Of a DNA stretch of 64,000 bases, positions 51,168 to 59,213 are shown in pieces. The stretch spans positions 1-64,000 of the forward strand of contig JAVBMX010000010.1 in the NCBI GenBank assembly GCA_031551885.1. Reading direction: 5' to 3'. Both the position numbers and the translations under genes were made by a program. The stretch's first letter is position 1, and the number at the start of each line of letters is the position of its first letter. The notes beneath the pieces were generated by a model that saw only the letters and a list, made by a program, of their open reading frames with translations, had not been told where the DNA came from and made no database searches. The stretch is from Frigididesulfovibrio sp031551885. GTDB taxonomy: Bacteria > Desulfobacterota > Desulfovibrionia > Desulfovibrionales > Desulfovibrionaceae.

Positions 51168-51321
51168 GGGTTCTCCTTCCGAGTCGGTTTCAAGGTGTAA
51201 GCGTCCGCGCGCATGCGCGCGGGCCGGCAGGTACATCGCACGGCCGCCGGGCTTTCCAAACGAGCGCGTCGAGCCCGCGCGGGGGGAGCGCCGGATTCCG
51301 AACCCGGCGCTCCCTTGGCGA

Positions 51322-51723
51322 TTACCGGGGCAGGTATTGGAAGAACACGTCCACCGCGCCGGAGGCCGAGGCGTCATCCGTGCCGAGCACGACCCGCACG
51401 TAGCGGCGGCAGTCCGAAGGCAGCGGAATTCTGCCCAGGATCGCGCCGGTGTCGCGGGTGAGGACGGAGGCTCCGGCCATCAGTTTGAAGGTCAACGGCA
51501 GCGCCGTGAGGGCGGCGGCATCGTCGCCGTCTTCCAGAATTACGGTCAGGCTTTTGCCGGCCGCGATGGTCACGGGGGAAACGGCTTTGACCACGGCTTC
51601 GGCCGCGCCCATCATGGAACCCGCCCGCTGGGGCCCGCCGTTGCCGGCGGTCTGCGTGTTTTTGGGCAGGGTCTGATTTTGGGCCAAGGCCTCACCGTGA
51701 ATGCGAAGCTGATGATCGTACAT
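51322..51723 (-). CDS. capsid cement protein (Bbp16-like)
   Basis: A 133-residue protein that starts MYDHQLRIHGEALAQNQTLP, a start shared with the small protein encoded next to the capsid gene in Bordetella phage BPP-1 and relatives. There it is the cement protein on the capsid surface. The rest is beta-rich (LTVILEDGDDAAALTALPLT; YVRVVLGTDDASASGAVDVF). It follows the capsid gene after 22 bases. The match is by pattern and gene order. Confidence 0.7.
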   Translation of the reverse strand: MYDHQLRIHGEALAQNQTLPKNTQTAGNGGPQRAGSMMGAAEAVVKAVSPVTIAAGKSLTVILEDGDDAAALTALPLTFKLMAGASVLTRDTGAILGRIPLPSDCRRYVRVVLGTDDASASGAVDVFFQYLPR

Positions 51724-51745
51724 GCGCGTTCCTTTGCGGTTGCGG

Positions 51746-52660
51746 TTACAGGACGACCTTTTTCTCGGCGCCGTCTTTGAAGTTGTAGGAGGTGATGATC
51801 TCGATGCCGTTCCAGTGGCTGATGCGCCGGTCCAGTTCCTTGGAGTCCGGAGTGATGTGCAGGGCCGTCTGCTTGTAGCGGAACAGCATGTTGCGCACCT
51901 TTTCGTGCATGAACAGGTAGGTGCTGCCGGAACCGGCCCGCACCGAGGCCAGCAGATCGTCGATCATGGCTTCCGTGGGCTGCTTCTGGGCGCTGATGTT
52001 GACCAGCGAGGCCACGGAGTTTCGGCCGGCGATCTGCAACCCGAGGTAGGCCTTCAGGCGCATGCCGTAGACCAGAATGCCCTGGTGCTTGCCCGAGGGG
52101 GCCTTGTACAGCGCGCCGTCGTTGATGCCTGCGGAATCCAGCAGCGTACCCTTGACGAAGCACTCGGGGGAGTAAAGGCCACAGGTCTCACCCGAGATGA
52201 AGCGCACGGCCAGAATGCTGTAGCAGCCGTCGGCGGTCGCGCCGCAATCCACAGCCGTCTTGTTCTTCAGCGAGTAAGCTCGGAAGTTGTCGTACAGGAT
52301 GCGCTCTTCCGCGCTCATGCCGGACTTGCGCAGCACCTTGGGCAGTTTGCGGGAAAAGTAGGATTCCTTGCCGCCGAAAAGCTTGGCCGTGTCTTCCGGG
52401 CATTCGATCTCCCCGCCGAGGATGGAAAGGTCCACCTTGCGCAGGTTGCCGGAAACATCCACGGCGGGCAGGGGGCCGTTCATTTCCACCCAGCCGGCAC
52501 CCTGGATTTCATCCACTTCCTCATACATGTTCCACAGGCCGTGGCTGGCCTTTTCAAAAGGGATGACGGCCAGGACGGGGGCCTCTTCGGTCAGTTGGTC
52601 CACCTGCTCCAGTTGCTGAACCGCGAACTTGGTGGACAGTTCCTTCAACGTGCTTCCCAT
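51746..52660 (-). CDS. major capsid protein (BPP-1 type)
   Basis: A 304-residue protein with the general size and pattern of the HK97-fold shell protein of BPP-1-like podoviruses. It has an N-terminal arm (LKELSTKFAVQQLEQVDQLT), the E-loop region DLSILGGEIECPEDTAKLFG and a C-terminal segment with SGSTYLFMHEKVRNMLFRYK and HWNGIEIITSYNF. CAAGGAG lies 9 bases before ATG. A structured element at 52699-52818 lies in its leader, which no neighbouring phage gene has. Confidence 0.8.
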   Translation of the reverse strand: MGSTLKELSTKFAVQQLEQVDQLTEEAPVLAVIPFEKASHGLWNMYEEVDEIQGAGWVEMNGPLPAVDVSGNLRKVDLSILGGEIECPEDTAKLFGGKESYFSRKLPKVLRKSGMSAEERILYDNFRAYSLKNKTAVDCGATADGCYSILAVRFISGETCGLYSPECFVKGTLLDSAGINDGALYKAPSGKHQGILVYGMRLKAYLGLQIAGRNSVASLVNISAQKQPTEAMIDDLLASVRAGSGSTYLFMHEKVRNMLFRYKQTALHITPDSKELDRRISHWNGIEIITSYNFKDGAEKKVVL

Positions 52661-52698
52661 TGCTTTGCTTTCTCCTTGTTACAGGTTGAGGTGGTTAA

Positions 52699-52818
52699 GG
52701 CGGTCCGGTTTGGCGTGATACTGCGTCAGGCCGCGCTTTTTGTTCCGGGGCAGGACCGAAGAGTCCAGCCCCATCGCAAAAAGCTTGCCTTCCTTGTCTG
52801 ACGTCAAACTGAACCGCC
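52699..52818 (-). promoter_or_regulatory. conserved structured leader element, copy 1 (capsid gene)
   Basis: Read leftward from 52818 it folds as four helices. P1: GGCGGTTC / GGACCGCC. P2: CGTCAG / CTGACG. P3: GCTTTTTG / CAAAAAGC. P4: GGGGCtGGAC / GTCCtGCCCC. The unpaired stretches ACAAGGAAGG and CGCAGTATCACG are almost identical to those in the copy at 56183-56311, while helices P1 and P3 differ in sequence but keep pairing. It ends 38 bases before the capsid ATG. It may be a riboswitch-like or antitermination element. I match it to no known class. Confidence 0.7.
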
Positions 52819-52838
52819 CTACTTAGGGACAGGCAGCT

Positions 52839-52931
52839 ACCCCCTCATCTGTCGGCAAATCCGTGCAAAGCACGGTTTTGCCGACAATGGGGGTGCAGGG
52901 GCCGCCCACCCTGAGCGAAGCGAGGGTGGGC
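52839..52931. repeat. double hairpin repeat (family B)
   Basis: Hairpin 1 at 52839-52894 has arms ACCCCC...TGTCGGCAAAtCCGTGC and GCACGGtTTTGCCGACA..GGGGGT. Hairpin 2 at 52904-52931 has arms GCCCACCCT / AGGGTGGGC. They occupy the scaffold-capsid gap (52819-53061) together with about 130 bases that show no gene. It is related to 21205-21240 and 43366-43400. Confidence 0.7.
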
Positions 52932-53061
52932 AAAGTATCGTAAGCCCCCTGCCAGGGGGACTGGAGTGCGGCCCGCGTTGCGGCAAGACAGCCTTGTTTA
53001 CACCGCGGGAGTGCTCCCGGCTGATAGACCGACGCAGTCCTGTTTGCGTCCCCCAACCCGT

Positions 53062-53640
53062 TCAACGATTCTTGAACACCACTCGGCGGAGGTATTCCTC
53101 GGTGCTCATGGGAGCTTTGGGAGCCGCCGCGCCGGGGGCCGTGCCGATGCTGTCCTCGGCCATGTCCCGCCCGAGCAGGGCCATGAGTTCGCCGAAGGCC
53201 GGGTGGTTGCCCAAGCCGGCGTTGACCAGGGGCATGAGCCGACCGCCCATGCGTTTGTCCAGGGCGAAACAGGTCCGTCGGGCCTTGGAAAGCTGTTCGT
53301 CGTAGCGGGAACCCCACTTGGCCCGCAGCTCGGCTTCGCAGCGCTCCTGCATCTGCTCGGCCAGACCGTTTTGCTCGGTCATATAAAAGCTCACGGCTTT
53401 GGCGGCCTGTTCGGGGCTCAAGCCCGCGCTGCCGCAAAACTGTTTGAAACGACCCAGCAGGGCCTGATCCACGTGTTCGGCGGGAAAACCTTCCGGAAGA
53501 ACGGCATCATAGGCCTGCGGCTCGATTCCGCCGGCCGCGGAGGCAAGGCCGAGATCTTCCGATGCAAAGGGTCCGCCCGCCGCAGAGGACGGATTTTCCC
53601 CTCGGGCCGGCGACGCGGTCGCGTACATTTCCTGACTCAT
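53062..53640 (-). CDS. phage scaffolding-type protein
   Basis: A 192-residue, mainly helical and acidic/Ala-rich protein between the portal-side genes and the capsid gene, where podovirus scaffolds lie. The N-terminal 40 residues are low complexity. The central part (AAKAVSFYMTEQNGLAEQMQ, AELRAKWGSRYDEQLSKARR) looks like an assembly scaffold. Residues 150-192 end with TEEYLRRVVFKNR, a basic tail like those that bind capsid subunits. ACAGGAGG precedes ATG. Confidence 0.7.
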   Translation of the reverse strand: MSQEMYATASPARGENPSSAAGGPFASEDLGLASAAGGIEPQAYDAVLPEGFPAEHVDQALLGRFKQFCGSAGLSPEQAAKAVSFYMTEQNGLAEQMQERCEAELRAKWGSRYDEQLSKARRTCFALDKRMGGRLMPLVNAGLGNHPAFGELMALLGRDMAEDSIGTAPGAAAPKAPMSTEEYLRRVVFKNR

Positions 53641-53651
53641 GAAACCTCCTG

Positions 53652-54044
53652 TTACGGGTTGGGAGTGGATTGCCCGGCACAACGCCGCATTCCGGCAAGG
53701 TGGATGCGTAAAAACCCCACCGGATCGGCGACGACCGCCTCGGCCATGCGTTCGCGCGCATAGTCGAAAAGAGCCGCCGCGGCATAAATTTGCGGAGCGG
53801 GAAGACTCACGGCCCCATAGGCCTGGGCCTCATCAAGCCAGCGGCGCAAAACCCGCAATCCCGCCCCGCCGGGCATGCGCAAGACCGCGCGCAGGTCTTC
53901 GAGGTACCGGGCGCGGATACGTTCCGGCGCGCCCTCTTCACCGCCCTTGTCTTCCTGGGCGGCGACGGATTCCGCCGACAAATCAAGGGGAAGCAGCAGC
54001 TCCCGCAGGGCTTCCGTCGTTTCGCGGGCGTCGGAATCGGTCAT
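53652..54044 (-). CDS. small phage protein (Bbp19-like)
   Basis: A 130-residue protein. GGAGLRVLRRWLDEAQAYGA (about 60-80), followed by an alpha-helical tail, resembles the Bbp19 family of small proteins encoded beside the portal in BPP-1-like phages. Function is unknown. It starts within the stop of the portal gene (ATGA) and ends 12 bases before the scaffold start, whose ribosome site lies in that gap. Confidence 0.65.
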   Translation of the reverse strand: MTDSDARETTEALRELLLPLDLSAESVAAQEDKGGEEGAPERIRARYLEDLRAVLRMPGGAGLRVLRRWLDEAQAYGAVSLPAPQIYAAAALFDYARERMAEAVVADPVGFLRIHLAGMRRCAGQSTPNP

Positions 54045-55663
54045 GCCGGACCTCCTTGCGCGGCGTCGGGATCCGTGGCCCGCAGGAACCCTTGCAGGGC
54101 CTCGGCCAGATCCGTGCCGCCGGCTTCCCCCCCGGCCGGCCGCGCCGGGGCGCGCAGGGCCGCGACCTCGGCGTCGGACCGCACCAGACGCGCGGGCACG
54201 CCGGAAATGGCTGCCAACTCGTCCACCGCTTGATCGAAGTCGATTTTATCGAGCACGCCGGGAGACACGGCGGCCATGGAGGAAACCTCGGCCGCGAGCC
54301 GGCGCACCGCCTCGGCCCCGCCCCGGCGCTGGGCCTGGGCCAGAGACGAGACGTATTCCACCTTCAGCTCGCCGCCCCGCAGGGCAAGCGGCGCCTCCGG
54401 CAACAGTCCGGCCCGCGAGGCCAGCCCGAAGACCCGAACCAAGAGCGGATCAAGAATCTCGGTCTGGTGCCGCTCGATGACCGGCCCCAGCAGGAGCATC
54501 TTTTCCTCGCCGCGTTCGGCGATTTCGGTGGCCGTGATGTTCGAGCGCCCTTCTCCGGTGAACATCATGAACAAATCGTTAAAGAACCCTTCACGCACGG
54601 CCCGGCGCACGTCCTCAACCGTGCGGGCCATGGCCGAAAGATCCGGCGAGATCTGATAAAGAGGCCCGATGCCTTCGGGCTGATGCGGGTTGACGTAGTT
54701 GATCGCGCCGGGGATGAGCGAAAGCCGCTGCTTGAATCCGGCCGGCACGCGCATGGGCGGGTTGACCATCTTGTGCACGGCCAAAAGCCGGCTGCGGGTC
54801 ATCTCCTGAAGCATGCGCACGTCGGGCAGAATCTCCATGGCCGGGGAACGGCCGTAGATGTCGGCTCCGAGCACGTCCCAGCGGGCGCAGAGGAAAGGGA
54901 ACTCCTCAAAACCGCCTTCGTGGAGCAGGCCTTCGGCTTCCTTGGCCTCCCAGACCAGAGAGGCATAGGGCATGTGCAGGTTGCCGAAGGCGGCCGGGTT
55001 GCGTTCCGGCCTGGGCATGACCAGGTGCATGACTTCCAGGGGCGTGTCGGGCTTTTCGCGCAGCAGGCGCTTGGTTCCCCGGCTCAGGGCCTCCTCGCCG
55101 AAAGCCGAAGCCAGTTGGCGCGGCGTCATCAGAATGCGCCGCAGCACCGTGTCCACCCTGCCCGCCGTGTCGCAGGCCCAGGCGAATTCGCCGCAGGTCG
55201 GGCAGGCGAAGCGCAGGTGGCGGTCCGGGTCGCTTTCCACATACAGGCAGGCCGAGCCGAACAGGGCCAGTTCCATGTACATGGAGTGAACGGCCTGGTA
55301 GAAGTTGGAACCCGCCAACAGGCTGTAGAGGTTCTGCTCGACCACATCGAGCCAACGGCGTTCCGGGCCGGACTCCGCGTCGGCGTCGCCGCCGCGTTGC
55401 AGGCGGAACCACGGACGCGCCGGGCTGGTCAGGCCGCTGTGCAGACCGGCGGCCAGCACCCGGAGCGCCCGGCCGGCCGTGCCGTCGAGAATACGCTCGC
55501 GGCTTTCGGCCTCGTCGTTGCCGGTGGTTGGGCCGGCGTCAAAGCGGCCGCGCCAGGGGGCGATCCACAAGGCCGCTTCGCGCCAACGCGGCACCCAGTC
55601 TTTTTTTCGTTCTTCCAGGAGCCCGGCCAAACGGCGGGCCTCACGCAGGCGTGCGTCTTCCAT
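54041..55663 (-). CDS. phage portal (head-tail connector) protein
   Basis: A 540-residue protein of the podovirus head-to-tail connector family, the dodecameric ring at the DNA-entry vertex. Diagnostic stretches: WREAALWIAPWRGRF near residue 27, ERILDGTAGRALRVLAAGLH, LTSPARPWFRLQ, LALFGSACLYVE, GRSPAMEILPDVRMLQEMTR and TATEIAERGEEKMLLLGPVI. Length is right for BPP-1/T7-type portals. It is complete. In related phages the terminase gene lies just upstream, but here only a 76-codon gene precedes it. Confidence 0.92.
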   Translation of the reverse strand: MEDARLREARRLAGLLEERKKDWVPRWREAALWIAPWRGRFDAGPTTGNDEAESRERILDGTAGRALRVLAAGLHSGLTSPARPWFRLQRGGDADAESGPERRWLDVVEQNLYSLLAGSNFYQAVHSMYMELALFGSACLYVESDPDRHLRFACPTCGEFAWACDTAGRVDTVLRRILMTPRQLASAFGEEALSRGTKRLLREKPDTPLEVMHLVMPRPERNPAAFGNLHMPYASLVWEAKEAEGLLHEGGFEEFPFLCARWDVLGADIYGRSPAMEILPDVRMLQEMTRSRLLAVHKMVNPPMRVPAGFKQRLSLIPGAINYVNPHQPEGIGPLYQISPDLSAMARTVEDVRRAVREGFFNDLFMMFTGEGRSNITATEIAERGEEKMLLLGPVIERHQTEILDPLLVRVFGLASRAGLLPEAPLALRGGELKVEYVSSLAQAQRRGGAEAVRRLAAEVSSMAAVSPGVLDKIDFDQAVDELAAISGVPARLVRSDAEVAALRAPARPAGGEAGGTDLAEALQGFLRATDPDAAQGGPA

Positions 55664-55664
55664 A

Positions 55665-55895
55665 CTATTGCCCCAGCAGGGTTTTGCGGGAAACGTCCGC
55701 TTGCGTGGTGTCGCCCAGGGTGCCGGTCAAAATGGTGGACTTGCGCCCGCCGGCCAAGGCGGCCGCTTTTTTGGCTTTGTCCGACGCGCGACGTACGGCG
55801 TCGGCCTCTTCTTCGCGCAGGGTCTCCGGCTCGGCCGGCAAAGGTGGGGGGGTATACTTTTCAGGTTTGTAGGATTTTCCGCCGCCGCCTCCCAT
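55665..55895 (-). CDS. small phage protein preceding the portal
   Basis: A 76-residue protein that starts MGGGGGKSYKPEKYTPPPLP and has a basic, Ala/Lys-rich second half ending STILTGTLGDTTQADVSRKT. A similar small Gly-start protein is common beside podovirus portals. AAAGGAGG lies 5 bases before ATG. Its stop is one base before the portal start. It is the first gene of the cassette. No promoter was found in the 205 bases upstream (55896-56100). Confidence 0.65.
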   Translation of the reverse strand: MGGGGGKSYKPEKYTPPPLPAEPETLREEEADAVRRASDKAKKAAALAGGRKSTILTGTLGDTTQADVSRKTLLGQ

Positions 55896-56100
55896 GGAAG
55901 CCTCCTTTGGTTGTGGTTGACGCAATCGACAATGCCCTCGGCGGGTTGCCCCGGGCGTGTGGAAGGGTCATACACCCGGCCTTTTGGGCAAAAACGACGG
56001 GAAAGGGGTGGGAAGGGGGCGGGCGGGTTGTCCCGTGCATGCCGGGCATATGCGGGCCGCTTTTACCGGCGTGCGGGCAAACGGCAAAACAACAATAAAA

Positions 56101-56128
56101 TTGCACTGTTATAAAAGCGACATAAAAT
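56101..56128 (+). promoter_or_regulatory. sigma-70 promoter of the YhaM-like operon
   Basis: TTGCAC (56101-56106) and TAAAAT (56123-56128), spacing 16. The transcript would begin near 56135 and carry a leader of about 240 bases that includes the structured element at 56183-56311. Confidence 0.6.
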
Positions 56129-56182
56129 ATTGACAAAACGATTCGCCCGAGGTTTTCCAACCGAACTTTCGGCATATGGGAC

Positions 56183-56311
56183 GGTACCGGGGTCAGTTTG
56201 TCGTCAGACAAGGAAGGTGAGTTTTTCTGATGGGGGCTGGACTTCTTTAGTCCTGCCCCCGGAGGAAAAATGAAGCCTGACGCGGTATCACGGCGAACCG
56301 ACCCCGGTACC
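56183..56311 (+). promoter_or_regulatory. conserved structured leader element, copy 2 (YhaM-like gene)
   Basis: P1: GGTACCGGGGTC (56183-56194) / GACCCCGGTACC (56300-56311). P2: CGTCAG / CTGACG. P3: GTTTTTC / GAAAAAT. P4: GGGGGCtGGAC / GTCCtGCCCCC. It contains the same unpaired ACAAGGAAGG and GTATCACG as copy 1. The P1 arms of the two copies have no sequence in common, yet both pair fully. It ends 60 bases before the start codon of the YhaM-like gene. Confidence 0.7.
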
Positions 56312-56371
56312 CATGGGTCGGATTGTTTGACAAGAAATTGAAAACAGGCCAACGTACCGCCACGAAAACCA

Positions 56372-58561
56372 ATGGGATACCCGCACGTGAGTAAACATAT
56401 TCTGGAAAAGCGCCGTTTCGTTGAAAGTCTGAGCCCCGGCATGGAAGTCTCGGACCTGTTTCTCATCGCCGTCGCCCAGCAGGCGCAGGCCAAAAACGGC
56501 CCGTATTGGCGTCTGGAGTTCCGTGACGCCCACGGGAGCATCTCCGGCAAGATCTGGAGCCCGCAAAGTCAGAATTACCCGGAAATTTCCCCCGGCATCG
56601 CCCTGGTGACCGGACGGGTGACCAGCTACCGGGACCAGCCCGAGATCGCCGTGGATTCGATTCGGCCGCTCACGGCCGAGGAAAGCGCCGGCCTGGATCT
56701 TTCCCTGTTTATGCCGGCCGCCGCCCGTTCCCCTCACGATATGCTGAAAGACTTGGGCCGCCTCGCCGTCGGCGCTCTCTCGCATGACCCGTGGAAGCGC
56801 TTTGTGGCCGCCGTGCTGGCCGACCCGGAAATCGCCCAGGGCCTGCCCACGGCTCCGGCCGCGAAGGCCATGCATCACGCCTACGTCGGCGGTCTGCTGG
56901 AGCACACGCTTTCGGTCTGTGGGCTGTGTATGCGCCTGTGCGACCACTACCCCGCCCTGGATCGGCAAACCCTGTTCGCCGGGGCGCTGTGTCATGATTT
57001 GGGCAAGATCTGGGAGCTGTCGCCCGGCCTGGTCGCGGAGTACACCACCCAAGGTCGGCTCATCGGGCATATGTCCATTGCCCTGGAACGCCTGGCCCCC
57101 CTGATGCGCGAAGCCGGACTTGAGCCGGAATACGCGGAGCATCTGCGCCACCTCATCTTGAGCCACCACGGCACGCGGGAGTTCGGTTCCCCGGTGTTGC
57201 CCGCCACGGCCGAGGCTTTGGCCCTGCACTATGCCGACAACGTGGACGCCAAGCTCAACCAGATTGAATCCACTCTGAACACGGCGTTGGGTGAAGCCAA
57301 AACAGGCTGGTCGGCCTATGTGCCCGCCTTGGAACGCACCCTGTACCGCGCCCCCAAAAGCCCAGAGCCCGAAAGCGCGACGGAAGCCGAAACCGAGACC
57401 GAACCCGACTTTGAGTTCGGGCCGCTTTTGTACGACGACCGGCTCTGTGAAGAGTTCGACCCGAACTTTCATCTGAACGACGTTTCCGATTTCCCGGAAT
57501 TCCTTTTTGACGATTCGGACACCTTGCCGGAAAAAACCTTCCTGCCGGCGGAAGCGTCTTCGAAATCTCAAACAACGACCTCGTCCACGTCCACGAAGTC
57601 GGCGGAACCCTCCCCGCTCACCGGTGAGGCTGCGGCCCCCCCCGCCCCCAAGGCGGACGAACCGGTACCCTCCCCTTTGCCCGCGGAAGCGCAAGCCTCC
57701 GACACAACCGATTCCGGCACGGAAGCGGCGGCGTCCACCTCCCCTGCCGAACAATCGGAAGAGGTCTCGCCTGAGACAGGATCCTCTTCCGATACAGCGA
57801 AGTCCGCCGAGGCATCCGCTCCCACAATGGAGGAGCCGGATACCCGCGAGGCTCCGGTTGCCGTGGCGAAGCCCTCGACTTCCCCCGTTGAGGCTGTGGT
57901 CGACGTCCCCATGACGGACACAGCCCCGGAAAAGGTCTCTTCCCTTGAAGCGGTGGAAGTTCCCGAGCACGCTTCCTCTTCCGCATCTGAACCGATGGAT
58001 GCCGTGCCTCAGGAGGCTCCGGCGATTCCGGTCGCCCCGCTTGATGCCCAATCGTCCGAGACAGGCACAGAACCTTCCGCCGCCCCGATTGAGGCACAGT
58101 CCGAGACCGGTGCGGAGCCTTCCGCCGCAGCAGCAGCCGAAACTCCCCCGACTTCCGACGCGCCGGCTCAGGCCTCCTCTGAGGCGGGATCCCCAGACAC
58201 TCCTCCCGCGCCCAAGAAAAAAAGAGCGCCCCGGGGCTCCCGGGCCAAAGCCGCCGCTGCCGCGGCAGCTTCCGCGCCTGTTGCCGAGGAGAAGCCGGCC
58301 GAATCCGTATCTTCCGATGTCCCGCCGGGCGAAGCGCCTTCTCCCGAAATGCAGGCGGACAACGAACTCTCACCCGATGTGGCGGCTTCGGCGACGACGC
58401 TTTCTGAACCAGCTCCTTCCCAGGCGGAAGCGCCCGCGACTGCCGGCGCCCAGGCCGATGCCTCGGCTTCCTCCGAATCCGGCGAGGATCCGGCGGCTTC
58501 CCCCGCGCCGAAAAAAAAGAAGGCGGCCCCGAAAATTGAATCCTTATCCCTGCTTGGCTGA
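56372..58561 (+). CDS. YhaM-like OB/HD-domain protein with long acidic tail
   Basis: A 729-residue protein. Residues 20-100 are an OB fold (YWRLEFRDAHGSISGKIWS). Residues 120-330 are an HD phosphohydrolase domain with H178, the HD pair H208-D209 (LCHDLGKIWE), H233 and H265/H266, as in YhaM-type 3'-5' exoribonucleases. These residues end a normal YhaM (about 315 residues). Residues 340-729 are a low-complexity Ala/Glu/Ser/Pro extension that ends in KKKKAAPKIESLSLLG. It probably trims RNA or DNA 3' ends. No good ribosome site precedes ATG 56372, and GTG 56387 is an alternative. It is the first gene before tmk and has an unusually long leader. Confidence 0.85.
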   Translation: MGYPHVSKHILEKRRFVESLSPGMEVSDLFLIAVAQQAQAKNGPYWRLEFRDAHGSISGKIWSPQSQNYPEISPGIALVTGRVTSYRDQPEIAVDSIRPLTAEESAGLDLSLFMPAAARSPHDMLKDLGRLAVGALSHDPWKRFVAAVLADPEIAQGLPTAPAAKAMHHAYVGGLLEHTLSVCGLCMRLCDHYPALDRQTLFAGALCHDLGKIWELSPGLVAEYTTQGRLIGHMSIALERLAPLMREAGLEPEYAEHLRHLILSHHGTREFGSPVLPATAEALALHYADNVDAKLNQIESTLNTALGEAKTGWSAYVPALERTLYRAPKSPEPESATEAETETEPDFEFGPLLYDDRLCEEFDPNFHLNDVSDFPEFLFDDSDTLPEKTFLPAEASSKSQTTTSSTSTKSAEPSPLTGEAAAPPAPKADEPVPSPLPAEAQASDTTDSGTEAAASTSPAEQSEEVSPETGSSSDTAKSAEASAPTMEEPDTREAPVAVAKPSTSPVEAVVDVPMTDTAPEKVSSLEAVEVPEHASSSASEPMDAVPQEAPAIPVAPLDAQSSETGTEPSAAPIEAQSETGAEPSAAAAAETPPTSDAPAQASSEAGSPDTPPAPKKKRAPRGSRAKAAAAAAASAPVAEEKPAESVSSDVPPGEAPSPEMQADNELSPDVAASATTLSEPAPSQAEAPATAGAQADASASSESGEDPAASPAPKKKKAAPKIESLSLLG

Positions 58562-59211
58562 TGTTTATTTCGTTTGAAGGCATAGAAGGTTCCGGCAAAG
58601 GCACCGTTCTCCGTTCCGTCTGTGAGCGGCTGACCGAGCGCGGCGTTCCGTTTTTGTCGACCCGTGAACCCGGCGGCAGCGATCTGGGCGCGCCCTTGCG
58701 CGCTCTGCTTCTGGACGCCCGCCAAACCATTGTGCCCAAGGCCGAGCTCTTCCTGTACCTTGCCGACCGCGCCCAACACGTGGCCCAGGTAATTCGCCCG
58801 GCCCTCGCACGCGGCCGGCTTGTGTTGTCGGATCGCTACGCCGACTCGACCATCGTCTATCAAGGATTCGGACGCGGGCTGGATGTTCAGGAGTTGTTTC
58901 GGCTCAACGAAACGGCCGTTGACGGCCTGTGGCCCGACATCACCTTTGTGCTGGACGTGGACCCGGAGGTCGGTCTGGAACGCGCCCGCCGCCGCAACAC
59001 GGAGTTGGGCCTTTCCGTCTCCGAGGGAAGGTTTGAGGCCGAGGCCATGGAATTTCACCGGACCATCCGTCAAGGCTATCTCGACTGGGCGGCCCGGCAC
59101 CCCGAACGGTTTCGGATCATCAACGGCGGTCTGCCGCCGGAAGCCGTTTTCCACGATGTCTGGAGCATTCTCTCCACCCGATTCCCCGAACTCTCCATCG
59201 AAGCGAGGTAG
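58561..59211 (+). CDS. tmk: thymidylate kinase
   Basis: A 216-residue enzyme that phosphorylates dTMP to dTDP. P-loop FEGIEGSGKGT at 5-15, the TREPGG motif at 35-40 (DR-type pair follows), the LID region DRYADSTIVYQGFGRGL and VLDVDPEVGLERARRR. All catalytic parts are present, and length is typical (about 210). ATG overlaps the stop of the YhaM-like gene by one base (TGATG), so translation is coupled. Confidence 0.96.
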   Translation: MFISFEGIEGSGKGTVLRSVCERLTERGVPFLSTREPGGSDLGAPLRALLLDARQTIVPKAELFLYLADRAQHVAQVIRPALARGRLVLSDRYADSTIVYQGFGRGLDVQELFRLNETAVDGLWPDITFVLDVDPEVGLERARRRNTELGLSVSEGRFEAEAMEFHRTIRQGYLDWAARHPERFRIINGGLPPEAVFHDVWSILSTRFPELSIEAR

Positions 59212-59213
59212 TT

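Noticed and set aside
52711..52773. 31-codon frame within structured element copy 1
   Set aside because: The corresponding frame in copy 2 stops after six codons, and the conserved signal is base pairing, not codon pattern.
44100..56100. Diversity-generating retroelement as in phage BPP-1
   Set aside because: The virion genes are BPP-1-like but no reverse transcriptase, template repeat or variable repeat pair was found around the fibre gene.
56224..56270. CTGATG near a hairpin, resembling a hammerhead ribozyme core
   Set aside because: The first copy reads GCGATG at the same place and lacks the required GAAA after stem II.
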